A stretch of DNA of 64,000 bases from Candidatus Kryptoniota bacterium (GTDB taxonomy: Bacteria; Bacteroidota; Ignavibacteria; Kryptoniales; JAKASW01). Position 1 is the first letter of the stretch. Each line of letters begins with the position of its first letter. Positions 48,109 through 57,227 of the stretch are shown here, piece by piece. Location of the stretch: positions 62,001 to 126,000 of the forward strand of contig DATCTN010000016.1 of NCBI GenBank assembly GCA_036567965.1, read 5' to 3'. The translations under genes were made by a program, and so were the position numbers. The notes beneath the pieces are model-generated. The model did not search any database. It was given only the letters and a program-made list of their open reading frames with translations, and was not told where the DNA came from.

Positions 48109-49914
48109 ATGCCGATCGCATCGGGTTTCGTGGGCGAGTTGATCGTTCTCGCCGGAGCGGGGCTCGCGTATCTAAGATCGAAGAAATCGATCGTTAGCTC
48201 GCCCGCGCTCTATGCTGGAGCATTCTTTGTCCTCGGCATCGGGGGATCGCTGTGGGTAAACGATATCACTAACAGCTCGCGGAATGTACACTATCCGGAT
48301 ATCGTTCTGGATGCGAATGATCCTGCCGGCGTTGCAAAAGGAATTTTCCCCGGTCGGGTGGTTTGGGTCCATGACTCCACCGCCACGAATCAGAAGTGCG
48401 TTCTAAATTCTTACGGCCATGGCTGGTTCATGCCGGAAAACAATAACCAGCCAGTTGTTGACGCGATGGTTTCCGCTGCTATCAGGCAGCTGACGGGGAC
48501 CACGAATGACTCCACGGCGTGGGATTCTATTTTTGTTTACTTCAACAGGAATCATGGTAAGGGGTGAGTCGGATACTCGGCCGGTGAAAAACTCTTCATA
48601 AAGACCAACGCGACCAGTTCTTGGAGTGGAAATTTCAATACATACGATCTCAGTGCGGCTAACAATAGCTACTACGGAGTCTCGGAGACTTCACCGGCCA
48701 TTGTTCTTGCAATTCTGAAGCAGCTTGTCAATGTCGTGGGCGTGTCCCAGTCGAACATCTACGTTGGAGACCCGCTGAAACATGTATACAAGCATTGCTA
48801 TGACCTCTGGCACGGACAATTCCCGGGTGTCCACTATCTCGATCACGACGGTTACACGAACCTCGGCAGGGAGAAAGTGGTTGCAAGCACAACGGCAAAA
48901 ATACATTACTCGGATAACGATACGGTGCTCACTGTCGGTTCTACTCCGGTCCATAGCGATTTTGTGTATACGGTTTTTCAAAATGTCGATTACGTCCTGG
49001 ACGTCCCGATGTTGAAAGGGCATCTGCGCGCCGGCGTTACGATGTTCGCGAAGAATCATTTCGGCTCCCAGACCAGGGGAGATGCGTCTCACCTTCACAA
49101 CGGCCTTCTCGCGCCGGATGAAGTCAATGCGACGAGAACGGGTTATGGGCGGTATCGCGTGCAAGTGGATCTCATGGGAAGTAGCGTGGTGAGCGGTAAG
49201 AATCTGTTCTATCTCATGGACGCGCTTTGGGCGACGGACTACGAGCTCGATACTCCTCTCAAGTGGAAACTTCCGCCGTTCAACAATACTTACATGTCAT
49301 CGGTTTTCGCATCGTTCGATCCTGTTGCGATCGAATGTGTCGGGTACGATTTTGTGAGATCCGAGTTCACAGAAGCGCGCTGCCTTGCGGAGGGAACATC
49401 CGACCATGTGCAGATGCCGGGAGTCGACGACTATCTGAAGCAGGCAGCGGACTCGACTGCATGGCCCGCAGGTATCAAGTACGATCCCGACAGCAGCGGT
49501 GTCCATCTCGGTAGTCTCGGAGTCTATGAGCACTGGAATGATTCGCTGGACAGAGAGTACTCGCGCAACCTCGGCACAGGAGATGGAATAGAGCTGGTAA
49601 AGGTGGAGACGATCACTTCTGTGAAAAACGTGAATCCTTCGGTGCCGAACGAGTTTGTGCTTTACCCGAACTATCCCAACCCTTTCAACCCTTCCACAAC
49701 GGTGAGGTTTATTCTTAATAAGTCCGAACGTGTTAGTCTGTCGGTTTACGACATGTCCGGACGTTTGGTAAGAACGATCATTGAGGGCGATCTGAAGCAA
49801 CCCGGGACATATTCAGTGCGTTTCAATGCAGATAGGTTATCGAGTGGTACGTACCTCTTGAGATTGCGAGCCGGCGGATTTGTCCAGACGCAAAAAATTG
49901 TTTTGCTGAAGTAA
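48109..49914 (+). pseudogene. DUF362 T9SS protein gene with in-frame TGA at 48565
   Basis: One continuous frame encodes a membrane-anchored N-terminus (two hydrophobic stretches), a DUF362-type domain ('GRVVWVHDSTATN', 'FNRNHGKG', then after the stop 'VGYSAGEKLFIKTNATS', 'LDVPMLKGHLRAGVTMFAKN') and a T9SS tail ('NYPNPFNPSTTVRF' ... 'QKIVLLK'). A single TGA at 48565-48567 interrupts it with no frame change and no loss of homology on either side. It could be a young nonsense mutation, a sequencing error or recoding; I see no convincing SECIS hairpin. ATG 48109 is the best start, though the frame is open from 48028. DUF362 proteins have no settled function. Confidence 0.7.
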
Positions 49915-49937
49915 TGCTCTGATTTGCAGCTGAGATA

Positions 49938-50552
49938 TTCGGCTAAAGCCGAAAATCATTGTTAATTCATTGCCGCAGGCTAAAGCTCGCGGCAATGTCA
50001 ATGAACTTTTCCACACACGCGTTTGTCCGCAAAGGTTCTTCTGCGCGGGTGCTGTTGTTCACGCAGGCTCATCTCCTCAAACGCTATTTGCCATTCAAGT
50101 CATCGTTCGCAGAAGCTTTCCACGACCCGAGCCGCTGTGCGCACGGGCCAACGCTTTCTCACGTCATTTCCCTCTCGAGATGATTTCGGCTCACGCCTTT
50201 CTCGATGCGGGCTATCGTCCCCGGGTGTCGTTGTCTGTACTGCCCATTGTCCGCTGGGGCATCGCCTGCATAGAACACTGCTCCGACCGGGAAGCCCACT
50301 TCCAGCGTAGTCCACTGCCTTGAGCAGACAGACCACCGCCTGCAGAGGTCACTCTCCCGACCGGGAGAGAAGCACTTCCTGCGTAGACCACTACGCCCAC
50401 CGAGCAGAGCACTGCCCGCATTGCCCACTGCCCCGACCAAATTGGTCACCGCCCCGATCAAATTGGTCATTGCCCCGACCCCAAATTGGTCATTGCCCCG
50501 ACCTTCAGGTCGGGGCAATGAGAACAAAACCCAGCCGGGCTTTAGCCCAATC
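49938..50552. repeat. Hairpin-bounded repeat array, copy 1 (left of transposase)
   Basis: The left end has two hairpins: TTCGGCTAAAGCCGAA (49938-49953) and a 30-bp one at 49968-49997 with outer stem CATTGCC/GGCAATG and inner GCTAAAGC (two mismatches). The right end is a perfect 30-bp palindrome (50491-50520; same outer stem, inner CCGACCT TC AGGTCGG) followed by GGGCTTTAGCCC. Between them are degenerate units of ~20-25 bp that become regular toward the right end, where the last three repeat CCCCGA(C/T)C with AAATTGGT. The last 62 bp (50491-50552) are identical to 51425-51486. No real gene lies inside. Confidence 0.8.
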
Positions 50553-50977
50553 TACTCTTTCAATCCCTGTTCTTCGAGGATTTCTTCGAACTCCTCGCTA
50601 AATGACTTCATACGATGGTGTGCTTCCTGGTTCTTAATATACTCTCGAACATTGTACACAGCCCCGTCACTGACCGAGAACGCAGCGAAATCGTCCTGCC
50701 ATTCAAACCTGCCCCTCAAGAGGCGCGTCGCGTTCACCCAGTGAGACGACTCTCCCTTGAGCAGTTGCGCGATTGCGCTGACGCTTTGAGTCGCGCCAAG
50801 AGAAACAAGAACATGGACATGATCTTCAACGCAGTTGATTGCATCGATGTAGATGCCCTTGTCGCGGGCATTCTCGATGATGTGATTTATCAGTTTCCCT
50901 TTCAGCTCGTGAGCTATTGTCTTCTCCCGGTACTTTGTCGACCAAACAAAATGAATCCACAATTTCAGGTAAGACAT
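50552..50977 (-). CDS. IS200-type Y1 transposase, RAYT-like
   Basis: A 141-residue single-strand DNA transposase of the HUH/Y1 superfamily. It starts 'MSYLKLWIHFVWSTKYR', has the HUH motif in 'CVEDHVHVLVSL' and the catalytic Tyr probably in 'NVREYIKNQEAHH'. The ribosome site GGAAGGAGG before ATG 50977 is very strong. It lies between two copies of a hairpin array, its stop codon touching the right module of copy 1, as in REP-associated tyrosine transposases whose substrates are short palindromic repeats. It appears intact, so it could still act on the arrays. Confidence 0.88.
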   Translation of the reverse strand: MSYLKLWIHFVWSTKYREKTIAHELKGKLINHIIENARDKGIYIDAINCVEDHVHVLVSLGATQSVSAIAQLLKGESSHWVNATRLLRGRFEWQDDFAAFSVSDGAVYNVREYIKNQEAHHRMKSFSEEFEEILEEQGLKE

Positions 50978-51011
50978 GTCCCCCTCCTTCCTATCCTTTT
51001 CTGAATTCGTA

Positions 51012-51486
51012 TTCGGCTGAAGCCGAATAACTATGTTAATTCATTGCCGCGAGCTAAAGCTCGCGGCAATGTTCCTATGACCACTTTCCAGACAGAACGA
51101 ACTACTGCCCTGACGGGCGTACAACTGCTCAGACAGGATGACGAACCACTTTCCAGACAGAACGAACCACTGCCCTGACGGGCGAACCACTGTCCAGACA
51201 GGACGAACCATTGTCCTGACAGAACGACGAACCACTGCCGAGTCAGGACGAACCATTGTCCTGACAGGACGACGAACCACTGCCGGGTCAGGACGAACCA
51301 TTGTCCTGACAGCCTTGCCACTGCCCCAACAGCCTTGGCCTCTGCCCCGACAGCCTTGCCACCGCCCCGACGCCTTGGCTATTGCCCCGACACAGCCTTG
51401 CCATTGGCCCCGACACAGCCTTGCCATTGCCCCGACCTTCAGGTCGGGGCAATGAGAACAAAACCCAGCCGGGCTTTAGCCCAATC
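51012..51486. repeat. Hairpin-bounded repeat array, copy 2 (right of transposase)
   Basis: Left hairpins are TTCGGCTGAAGCCGAA (51012-51027) and a perfect 30-bp palindrome at 51042-51071 (outer CATTGCC/GGCAATG, inner GCGAGCT AA AGCTCGC). The interior (51072-51424) is about 15-17 tandem units of ~20-24 bp of type CCAYTGYCCNGACNG. Units near the right end keep CCATTGCCCCGAC exactly, those at the left are the most diverged. The right module (51425-51486) is identical over 62 bp to that of copy 1 and ends with GGGCTTTAGCCC, which contains the stop codon of the epimerase gene. Confidence 0.8.
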
Positions 51487-52891
51487 CCTCAGCGATTTTT
51501 CTCCAGTGTTCGATAAACTCACTCATCTCCTTCGCTGCCTTTGCAAACCCTGGATTCTTCGGACTCTTCGCCGGGAAATCGCCTGCCAGCATCTTCGCGC
51601 AATTCATCAGCGCTCTACCGGTGTGGTATGCTGCTTTCCAGATGTGACCCTTAGGACCATTTTTGAAATGTGGCTCCCTGTCCAATCCGCCCTCATACCA
51701 GTCGCCGTGTTTGTGATCGAGAAGATAATTCTTGATGTAACTCCACTGCTTCAGGAAATGTTCGTGGTACGTCGCCTCATTTGGAAATATCTTCGACATC
51801 ATAAGGAGCACATTCAGCCCTTCCGCCTGCGCCCACCAGTTCTTCGTGTTCTTGATGACAGTGCATTTCTTTTCACCGGCGAAATAATATGCCTCATCGA
51901 CAAACCCGCCGTTCTCCTTGTCCCATCCGTTCGCGAGAGCGTGATCCAGCATCTTCTTCGCCACAGTTAGAGTTTTCTTGTCGTCTTTCGATCCAAGAAT
52001 GTTCGACGCCTCGAGCATCAGGAATCCCGTCTCATAATTGTGCCCGAATGAAACGTGATCGAGTCTGTAATTCTTTTCCCTGATCTCCTTCGGGGTATTC
52101 TTGAATGACAGCGGATTCCAATCGTTGTCAAAAAATAAGTTCATATACCCTTCCGGGGCAGTGATCGTGTCTCTGATTAGTAATAAGAGATCGTTCAGCC
52201 TGTTCTTCAGCGTTTTATCCGGCCATACGCCGTAAAGTTCGGTATAGGCTTCCAGAAGATGAATTGACGAATTTTGGTCCTTGTAACCCGCCTCAACTTC
52301 GTCGTATGCTTTTGTCTTATATGGAGCGTTCTTGCCGTACGGTTTTCCTTCCGCAGTCATGAATTGGAAATAACCTCTGCCATTCGGATCATGTGCGTGT
52401 TCTTCGATCCATGCGAATCCCTCTTTCGCCAGATCGAGCACTTTCGGATCTTTCGTGAGTTCGTATAACGCCGCGAGTCCGTAGACCGCGAACGCACAAC
52501 CGTATGTCCGCTTCTCGTCAAAGAACCCGAGGTAATCGCAGACTTCGCCGTCGCCGCCCCTCATCTGAAAGAAGCCGCCGTTTTTCTGGTCCCACATTTT
52601 CTTTCTGAAAAATTCGTACCCGTGCTTCGCCGCCTCGGCATAAGTCGTACTGTCGAACAGCATCGCCGCCTTCGCCGTCGTCCACACATGACGTCCCTGC
52701 GTCACGACCATCTTATGCTGGATCGGCTCGAGTTTGAAATCAAATGAAATATCTGTGAAGTATCCGCCATACTTTTTATCAACGGCAAGCGGATACCATT
52801 TCTCGAGAAGATTCTCCCCAAGTGAATTCAGGATCTCTCGAAATATCGTCTCATCCTTTGATGGCTGATTTGAAGTCTGACCTTTTGGCAT
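51476..52891 (-). CDS. Cellobiose 2-epimerase (AGE family)
   Basis: A 471-residue cytoplasmic (alpha/alpha)6-barrel enzyme that epimerises C2 of the reducing-end sugar, here most usefully mannobiose to mannosyl-glucose. It shows the family motifs in order: 'VVTQGRHVWTTAKA', 'RTYGCAFAVYGLAALYEL', 'YKDQNSSIHLLEAYTEL', 'VSFGHNYETGFLMLEA', 'NWWAQAEGLNVLL' and 'GHIWKAAYHTGRALM', containing the expected catalytic His and Glu residues. It is longer than the usual ~400, with a short N-terminal extension and a C-terminal helix. AAAGGTGAG precedes ATG 52891. The stop codon (51476-51478) lies inside a GGGCTAAAGCCC hairpin of the repeat array. With the GH130 enzyme at 46528 it completes the mannobiose route. 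Confidence 0.87.
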   Translation of the reverse strand: MPKGQTSNQPSKDETIFREILNSLGENLLEKWYPLAVDKKYGGYFTDISFDFKLEPIQHKMVVTQGRHVWTTAKAAMLFDSTTYAEAAKHGYEFFRKKMWDQKNGGFFQMRGGDGEVCDYLGFFDEKRTYGCAFAVYGLAALYELTKDPKVLDLAKEGFAWIEEHAHDPNGRGYFQFMTAEGKPYGKNAPYKTKAYDEVEAGYKDQNSSIHLLEAYTELYGVWPDKTLKNRLNDLLLLIRDTITAPEGYMNLFFDNDWNPLSFKNTPKEIREKNYRLDHVSFGHNYETGFLMLEASNILGSKDDKKTLTVAKKMLDHALANGWDKENGGFVDEAYYFAGEKKCTVIKNTKNWWAQAEGLNVLLMMSKIFPNEATYHEHFLKQWSYIKNYLLDHKHGDWYEGGLDREPHFKNGPKGHIWKAAYHTGRALMNCAKMLAGDFPAKSPKNPGFAKAAKEMSEFIEHWRKIAEGLG

Positions 52892-53272
52892 TTCAACTCA
52901 CCTTTGTTATTTAATAGAGACTGTCTTATTTGAATCCTGTCTTTTTGCCGGCCGAACGATGGAGGACAAATCCTGACATTGCAGCAGGATGATAACATTT
53001 CTGACGGTCGGGTTCAAGAATTCCTCCGAAAGCCTCCTCCCATAAGTTCATTGATTTGATTGTCAATATCTGCCCTGAGATTTAGGGAAATATTGGAATT
53101 TATCTTATATATTCATTGGCACATTTACTTGGGTGAACGTCGGATGTCTTGCCATAGCTGGTATCGGTTCAGCCTGTTCGCCCTTTCAAGGCTCTTTGAT
53201 CAGAATGATTAGGCCGCACGAAAATGGTATTTGCATACGTGAGTAAATTCCTGAACCATTGGAGAGAATAAA
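52892..53272. other. Divergent intergenic region
   Basis: A 381-bp region between the epimerase (-) and the GH5-like lipoprotein gene (+). It is AT-rich around 53085-53115 (TTGGAATTTATCTTATATATTC), a likely promoter zone, but I find no well-spaced -35/-10 pair. GGAGAG at 53261-53266 is the ribosome site for the TTG start at 53273. No gene seen. Confidence 0.4.
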
Positions 53273-55126
53273 TTGAAGAGATACCACATTTACTTCCTAT
53301 TAATGTCAACTCTTTGGCTTTGTGGTTGTGCTGCCTCCAGCGAGTTCAATGATTTTGTCACGACCAAGAGCGACAAGCTCATGGACGGCAATAAAGAGCT
53401 GAGGTTCGTGTCGTACGATATTCCAAACCTGGCTTACGTTGAAGATTATATGCCGTTCGGTGCGTCGAGTCCATTCAGGCTCCCCGATGAGTTCGAGATA
53501 AGAGACGCACTGAAGGCTATCAAGATGGCTGGGGGGAAGGTCGCGAGAATATATACGTTATCTGTGAGAAGGGTCGGCGAATCTCCGAATATCATCCGTC
53601 ACGTGGAGGGACCCGGGAGGTTCGACGAGCGGGCGTTCCGATCTCTGGATAAAGTCCTCCAGGTAGCTAACGAAGAAGGAGTGAGGTTAATCATTCCATT
53701 CGTCGACAATTGGTGGTGGTGGGGCGGAAAAGCGGAGTATGCAGCGTTCAGAGGTAAACAGCCGAATGATTTTTGGACCGACCCGCAATTGATATCCGAT
53801 TTTGAAAAGACGATCAGCTTTGTGCTGAACAGGAAAAACACATACACCGGTGTCATGTACAAAGACGACAAAGCCGTCCTTGGATGGGAAACGGGCAACG
53901 AACTTGAGGCACCCTTTTCCTGGCAAAACACGATCGCTGCTTACATAAAGAGCATCGACAAGAATCATCTCGTGCTTGAAGGGACTTACGTCCAGGTGTT
54001 GAGCCCGCAGGAAGTCGCGGATTCCAACTTCGACGTGCTCTCGACTCACTATTATTCTCCAATCAACCAGGCGCTCCATGATGTTATCGCAAACAGAGAT
54101 CTGACAAAAGGTCGCAAACCATATTTCGTCGGCGAATTCGGATACAGGAATCCTGGTGAAGCGATGTCGCTTGTGGACACGGTCATCAACAGCGGCGTTT
54201 CAGGAATAATGATCTGGAGCATGAGATTTCACGCGCGTGAAGGCGGATTCTACCAGCACGGGGAGAACTACGCAGTCGGATCGTACAGATTCCCCGGCTT
54301 CGCATCCGGCAGCATATATAATGAAAAGAAAATAATTGATTTCCTGAGACAGTCCGCATACGCGATAGACGGACTACCCGAGCCGCCGCTTCAGGTTCCT
54401 GATCCGCCAGTTCTACTGAGTATCAACGACGTGTACGACATTTCCTGGCAAGGCTCCACAGGCGCATCGAGCTATATGGTTCAAAGAAAGGAATTGGGTG
54501 CCGAGTCGTGGACCACGATTGCAGACAGTGCGAGCGATGCAGGTCAAACTTTCCGGCCGTTGTACGACGATACTTCTGCCGAGTTGGGTAAGAGCTACTC
54601 ATACCGGGTGATCGCCGAAAACTCATCCGGCTCGTCGGTGCCATCCAACGAAGTCGGACCCGTCGAGGTAACATTCAAGAAACTTACCGACGAGCTCGCT
54701 GACTCAAGCATGATGTACCAGAAGTCGGACAGTCTGCAATTCGTAACTTATCAATTCGGATACCAGGCAAAGAACGACTTCAGCAGACTCCGGGGATCGA
54801 ACGATTCTTATCTGATTTATCATGTTCCCGGAAACATCGATTCAATTCGAGTAGAAGTTTTCCAGACGAGCACGCAATGCGGATTGGATCTATCGGCTTC
54901 CGATTCGTTGACCACTCTCAGGCCGCTTGGCGCGAAACTCGAAACATTTCCGCCGTACAGGAATTTTTACAGGTTCTTCACACCGGCGTTGTACACTTGT
55001 GCCGAATTCCCTCCGAATAGCAGCTATTTGAAAATAAAGTTTAATGATATCTCGCAGCTGAGCCGAGTCGAAATTATTTATTCTAAGATTCACAAACCGA
55101 ATCCGAATATTATTACTATCCAATGA
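53273..55126 (+). CDS. GH5-like surface lipoprotein glycosidase with fibronectin-type domain
   Basis: 617 residues starting at TTG 53273 (GGAGAG upstream). The lipoprotein signal ends in the lipobox 'LCGC' (C19). A clan-A barrel (about 40-365) has 'KVARIYTLSVRR', 'IPFVDNWWWWGG', the acid/base E210 in 'GWETGNELEAPF' and the nucleophile E288 in 'PYFVGEFGYRNPG'. A fibronectin III-like module follows (about 385-475, 'SYMVQRKELGAESW') and then a C-terminal beta-sandwich of unknown type. The motif order fits GH5-related mannan or glucan enzymes, but I cannot fix the subfamily. It leads a co-directional cluster with esterase, alpha-galactosidase and GH130/GH94 phosphorylases, so a role on decorated mannan is likely. 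Confidence 0.75.
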   Translation: MKRYHIYFLLMSTLWLCGCAASSEFNDFVTTKSDKLMDGNKELRFVSYDIPNLAYVEDYMPFGASSPFRLPDEFEIRDALKAIKMAGGKVARIYTLSVRRVGESPNIIRHVEGPGRFDERAFRSLDKVLQVANEEGVRLIIPFVDNWWWWGGKAEYAAFRGKQPNDFWTDPQLISDFEKTISFVLNRKNTYTGVMYKDDKAVLGWETGNELEAPFSWQNTIAAYIKSIDKNHLVLEGTYVQVLSPQEVADSNFDVLSTHYYSPINQALHDVIANRDLTKGRKPYFVGEFGYRNPGEAMSLVDTVINSGVSGIMIWSMRFHAREGGFYQHGENYAVGSYRFPGFASGSIYNEKKIIDFLRQSAYAIDGLPEPPLQVPDPPVLLSINDVYDISWQGSTGASSYMVQRKELGAESWTTIADSASDAGQTFRPLYDDTSAELGKSYSYRVIAENSSGSSVPSNEVGPVEVTFKKLTDELADSSMMYQKSDSLQFVTYQFGYQAKNDFSRLRGSNDSYLIYHVPGNIDSIRVEVFQTSTQCGLDLSASDSLTTLRPLGAKLETFPPYRNFYRFFTPALYTCAEFPPNSSYLKIKFNDISQLSRVEIIYSKIHKPNPNIITIQ

Positions 55127-55178
55127 GTCACGTTCGGTATCTTTCTAATTTTCTTCCAACCAATCTTCGGGTACGCTC

Positions 55179-57215
55179 ATGAAAACTCTTACAATGCTTC
55201 TCGCGTTTGTCGCGCTCGCAAATGCCGGGCCGCAGGCCGGTTATCCAGTGATGCCTTCGATTCTCACAGACAATATGGTGCTCCAACAGAAAGCGAAAGT
55301 CCCGTTCTGGGGAAGGGCGCTCCCGGGAACTGAAATTGCCGTTAAACCCGGCTGGGGAAAAGTATCGAAGACTAAGGTCAGGGCCGACAGCACATGGCTG
55401 CTGAAGATTCAGACGACGAAGGCAGGCGGACCTTATGAGGTCACGGTGACTGTCGGCGATTCGACAATCATCTATAAGAACGTCATGCTCGGAGAAGTAT
55501 GGGTATGCTCCGGACAATCGAACATGGAAATGCCGCTCGCAGGTTGGCCGCCGGAAAATCTCATTCAGAACTCCGCACAAGAAATTCAGAACGCGAATTA
55601 CCCCAACATCAGGCTGTTCACTGTCACGAGAGCCGTGTCGAACGCACCGGAATTCAACTGCGGCGGCACGTGGAGCCAATGCGACTCCCAGACGGCGGCC
55701 AAGTTCAGCGCTGCGGGATATTTCTTCGGAAGGAAATTGTACCAGGAACTCAAAGTTCCAATCGGACTCGTGTTCACGAGCTGGGGAGGAACAAAAGTTC
55801 AATCCTGGATAAGCGGGAAATATCTCGGACAGGTAGACCGCTACAAAGGTCTCGTCGACTCCATCGGTTCGGTGGGCGGCGAAGTGAAAAAACTGGACGA
55901 CTGGATCCACTCTCACCCAGCAGTTGAGATCAACACCAAAGCTCCTGATCATCAGTGGGAAGGTCTGGAATTCGGCGACAGCAGCTGTTCGCAGCGCGAT
56001 TTTCCCGACAGCACATGGCGTACCATGAAACTCCCGCGATATTGGGAAACGACAGAGGTCGGTGATTTCGACGGAGTTGTCTGGTTCAGAAAGAAAATAG
56101 AAATCCCTGACGCATGGATCGGGAGAAGTCTTGTGATTGAGCTTGGACCCATTGACGACATGGACAGGACTTTCGTGAATGGCGTGCGAGTCGGCGGATT
56201 TGAGGGCGCCGGTTATTGGCAAACGCCTCGCGTTTATTCCGTCCCGCAAAATATCGTGACGGATTCGATCCTGACTATCGCGGTGAGGGTCCTCGACAAC
56301 GGCGGCGGCGGCGGAATCTGGGGAAATGGTGTTAAGATGCAGATCCATCCTGCAAACGGTCCGGACAGTCTTCAGGCCGTTCCTCTTTCCGGAGATTGGA
56401 AATATCTCCCGGTCGCGGAATATATTGCCAACAAATTTTATGTCTATGGGATCAAAGACGAAGAATTTTATTCCCGGCCGAAAACGACTCTGACAATCGG
56501 ACCTAATACACTGACCATGTTGTACAACGGCATGATCGCGCCGATTGTGCCCTATGGAATTAAGGGCGTGATCTGGTATCAGGGAGAATCAAATTCAGAT
56601 CTACCTGAGGAGTATGACAATTACGGTTCTTTGTTTGCCCTGATGATCAAGAATTGGAGAGCCGAATGGGGCGAGGGGAACTTCCCGTTCTATTTTGTAC
56701 AGATCGCTCCGTTCACGTACGGTCCTAATTCGAAATCATATGTCGTGCGTGACGCACAGAGACGGACACTTTCGGTGGCGAACACAGGTATGGCGGTCAC
56801 ACTCGACATCGCCAGCATCACCACGATTCATCCTTCAGATAAGCAGGATGTCGGGCTAAGACTCGCTTATTGGGCGCTTGCCAAAGATTATCACAAAAAG
56901 ATCCTCTGCTCCGGACCGCTTTACAAATCTATGAAAATTCAAAAGGGAAGAGCGATCCTTTCTTTTGACTATGCCGGAAAAGGACTCGTCATGAAAGACA
57001 GCACCGGCGAAACCAATTTCCTGATCGCCGGCAAAGACAGCGTATTCGTCAAAGCAAACGTGAAGGTGGACGGACAAAGACTGATTGTCTACAGTGATTC
57101 TGTGAAAAACCCGATAGCGGTTAGATACGCATGGACAAATACCGATGTCGCCACACTCTTCAATAAGGAAGGTCTTCCTGCGTCGACATTCAGAACAGAC
57201 AATTGGAAACAGTAG
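55179..57215 (+). CDS. SGNH carbohydrate acetylesterase (sialate O-acetylesterase-like)
   Basis: A 678-residue secreted esterase. After the signal peptide comes a beta-domain ('ILTDNMVLQQKAKVPFWGRA'), then the SGNH core with the catalytic Ser114 in 'CSGQSNMEMPL', 'GVIWYQGESNS' and the Asp-His region 'TTIHPSDKQDVGLRLAYWAL'. A jelly-roll like that of GH2 is inserted in the middle (about 255-395, 'STWRTMKLPRYWET', 'FRKKIEIPD'). Sialate O-acetylesterase-like proteins with such inserts include plant-polysaccharide deacetylases. Here the probable job is removing acetyl groups from acetylated mannan or xyloglucan. It lies 52 bp after the lipoprotein gene and 12 bp before the GH36 gene, consistent with one operon. 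Confidence 0.82.
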   Translation: MKTLTMLLAFVALANAGPQAGYPVMPSILTDNMVLQQKAKVPFWGRALPGTEIAVKPGWGKVSKTKVRADSTWLLKIQTTKAGGPYEVTVTVGDSTIIYKNVMLGEVWVCSGQSNMEMPLAGWPPENLIQNSAQEIQNANYPNIRLFTVTRAVSNAPEFNCGGTWSQCDSQTAAKFSAAGYFFGRKLYQELKVPIGLVFTSWGGTKVQSWISGKYLGQVDRYKGLVDSIGSVGGEVKKLDDWIHSHPAVEINTKAPDHQWEGLEFGDSSCSQRDFPDSTWRTMKLPRYWETTEVGDFDGVVWFRKKIEIPDAWIGRSLVIELGPIDDMDRTFVNGVRVGGFEGAGYWQTPRVYSVPQNIVTDSILTIAVRVLDNGGGGGIWGNGVKMQIHPANGPDSLQAVPLSGDWKYLPVAEYIANKFYVYGIKDEEFYSRPKTTLTIGPNTLTMLYNGMIAPIVPYGIKGVIWYQGESNSDLPEEYDNYGSLFALMIKNWRAEWGEGNFPFYFVQIAPFTYGPNSKSYVVRDAQRRTLSVANTGMAVTLDIASITTIHPSDKQDVGLRLAYWALAKDYHKKILCSGPLYKSMKIQKGRAILSFDYAGKGLVMKDSTGETNFLIAGKDSVFVKANVKVDGQRLIVYSDSVKNPIAVRYAWTNTDVATLFNKEGLPASTFRTDNWKQ

Positions 57216-57227
57216 GCAATAGCTGAG

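Noticed and set aside
48565-48600. Selenocysteine at the in-frame TGA of the DUF362 gene
   Set aside because: Only a tiny GAGT/ACTC hairpin follows, unlike a bacterial SECIS, and the family position is not known to me as a redox Cys; kept only as an outside option.
51072-51424. Possible CRISPR array from the evenly spaced ~20-24 bp repeats
   Set aside because: The repeats are contiguous with no unique spacers, are degenerate, and no cas gene is nearby; end hairpins and a Y1 transposase explain them better.
51031-51427. Minus-strand reading frames with repeated 'QWFVLTR' and 'RTMVRPD' peptides
   Set aside because: They are translations of the tandem DNA repeat in different frames, with no ribosome site and no protein-like variation.
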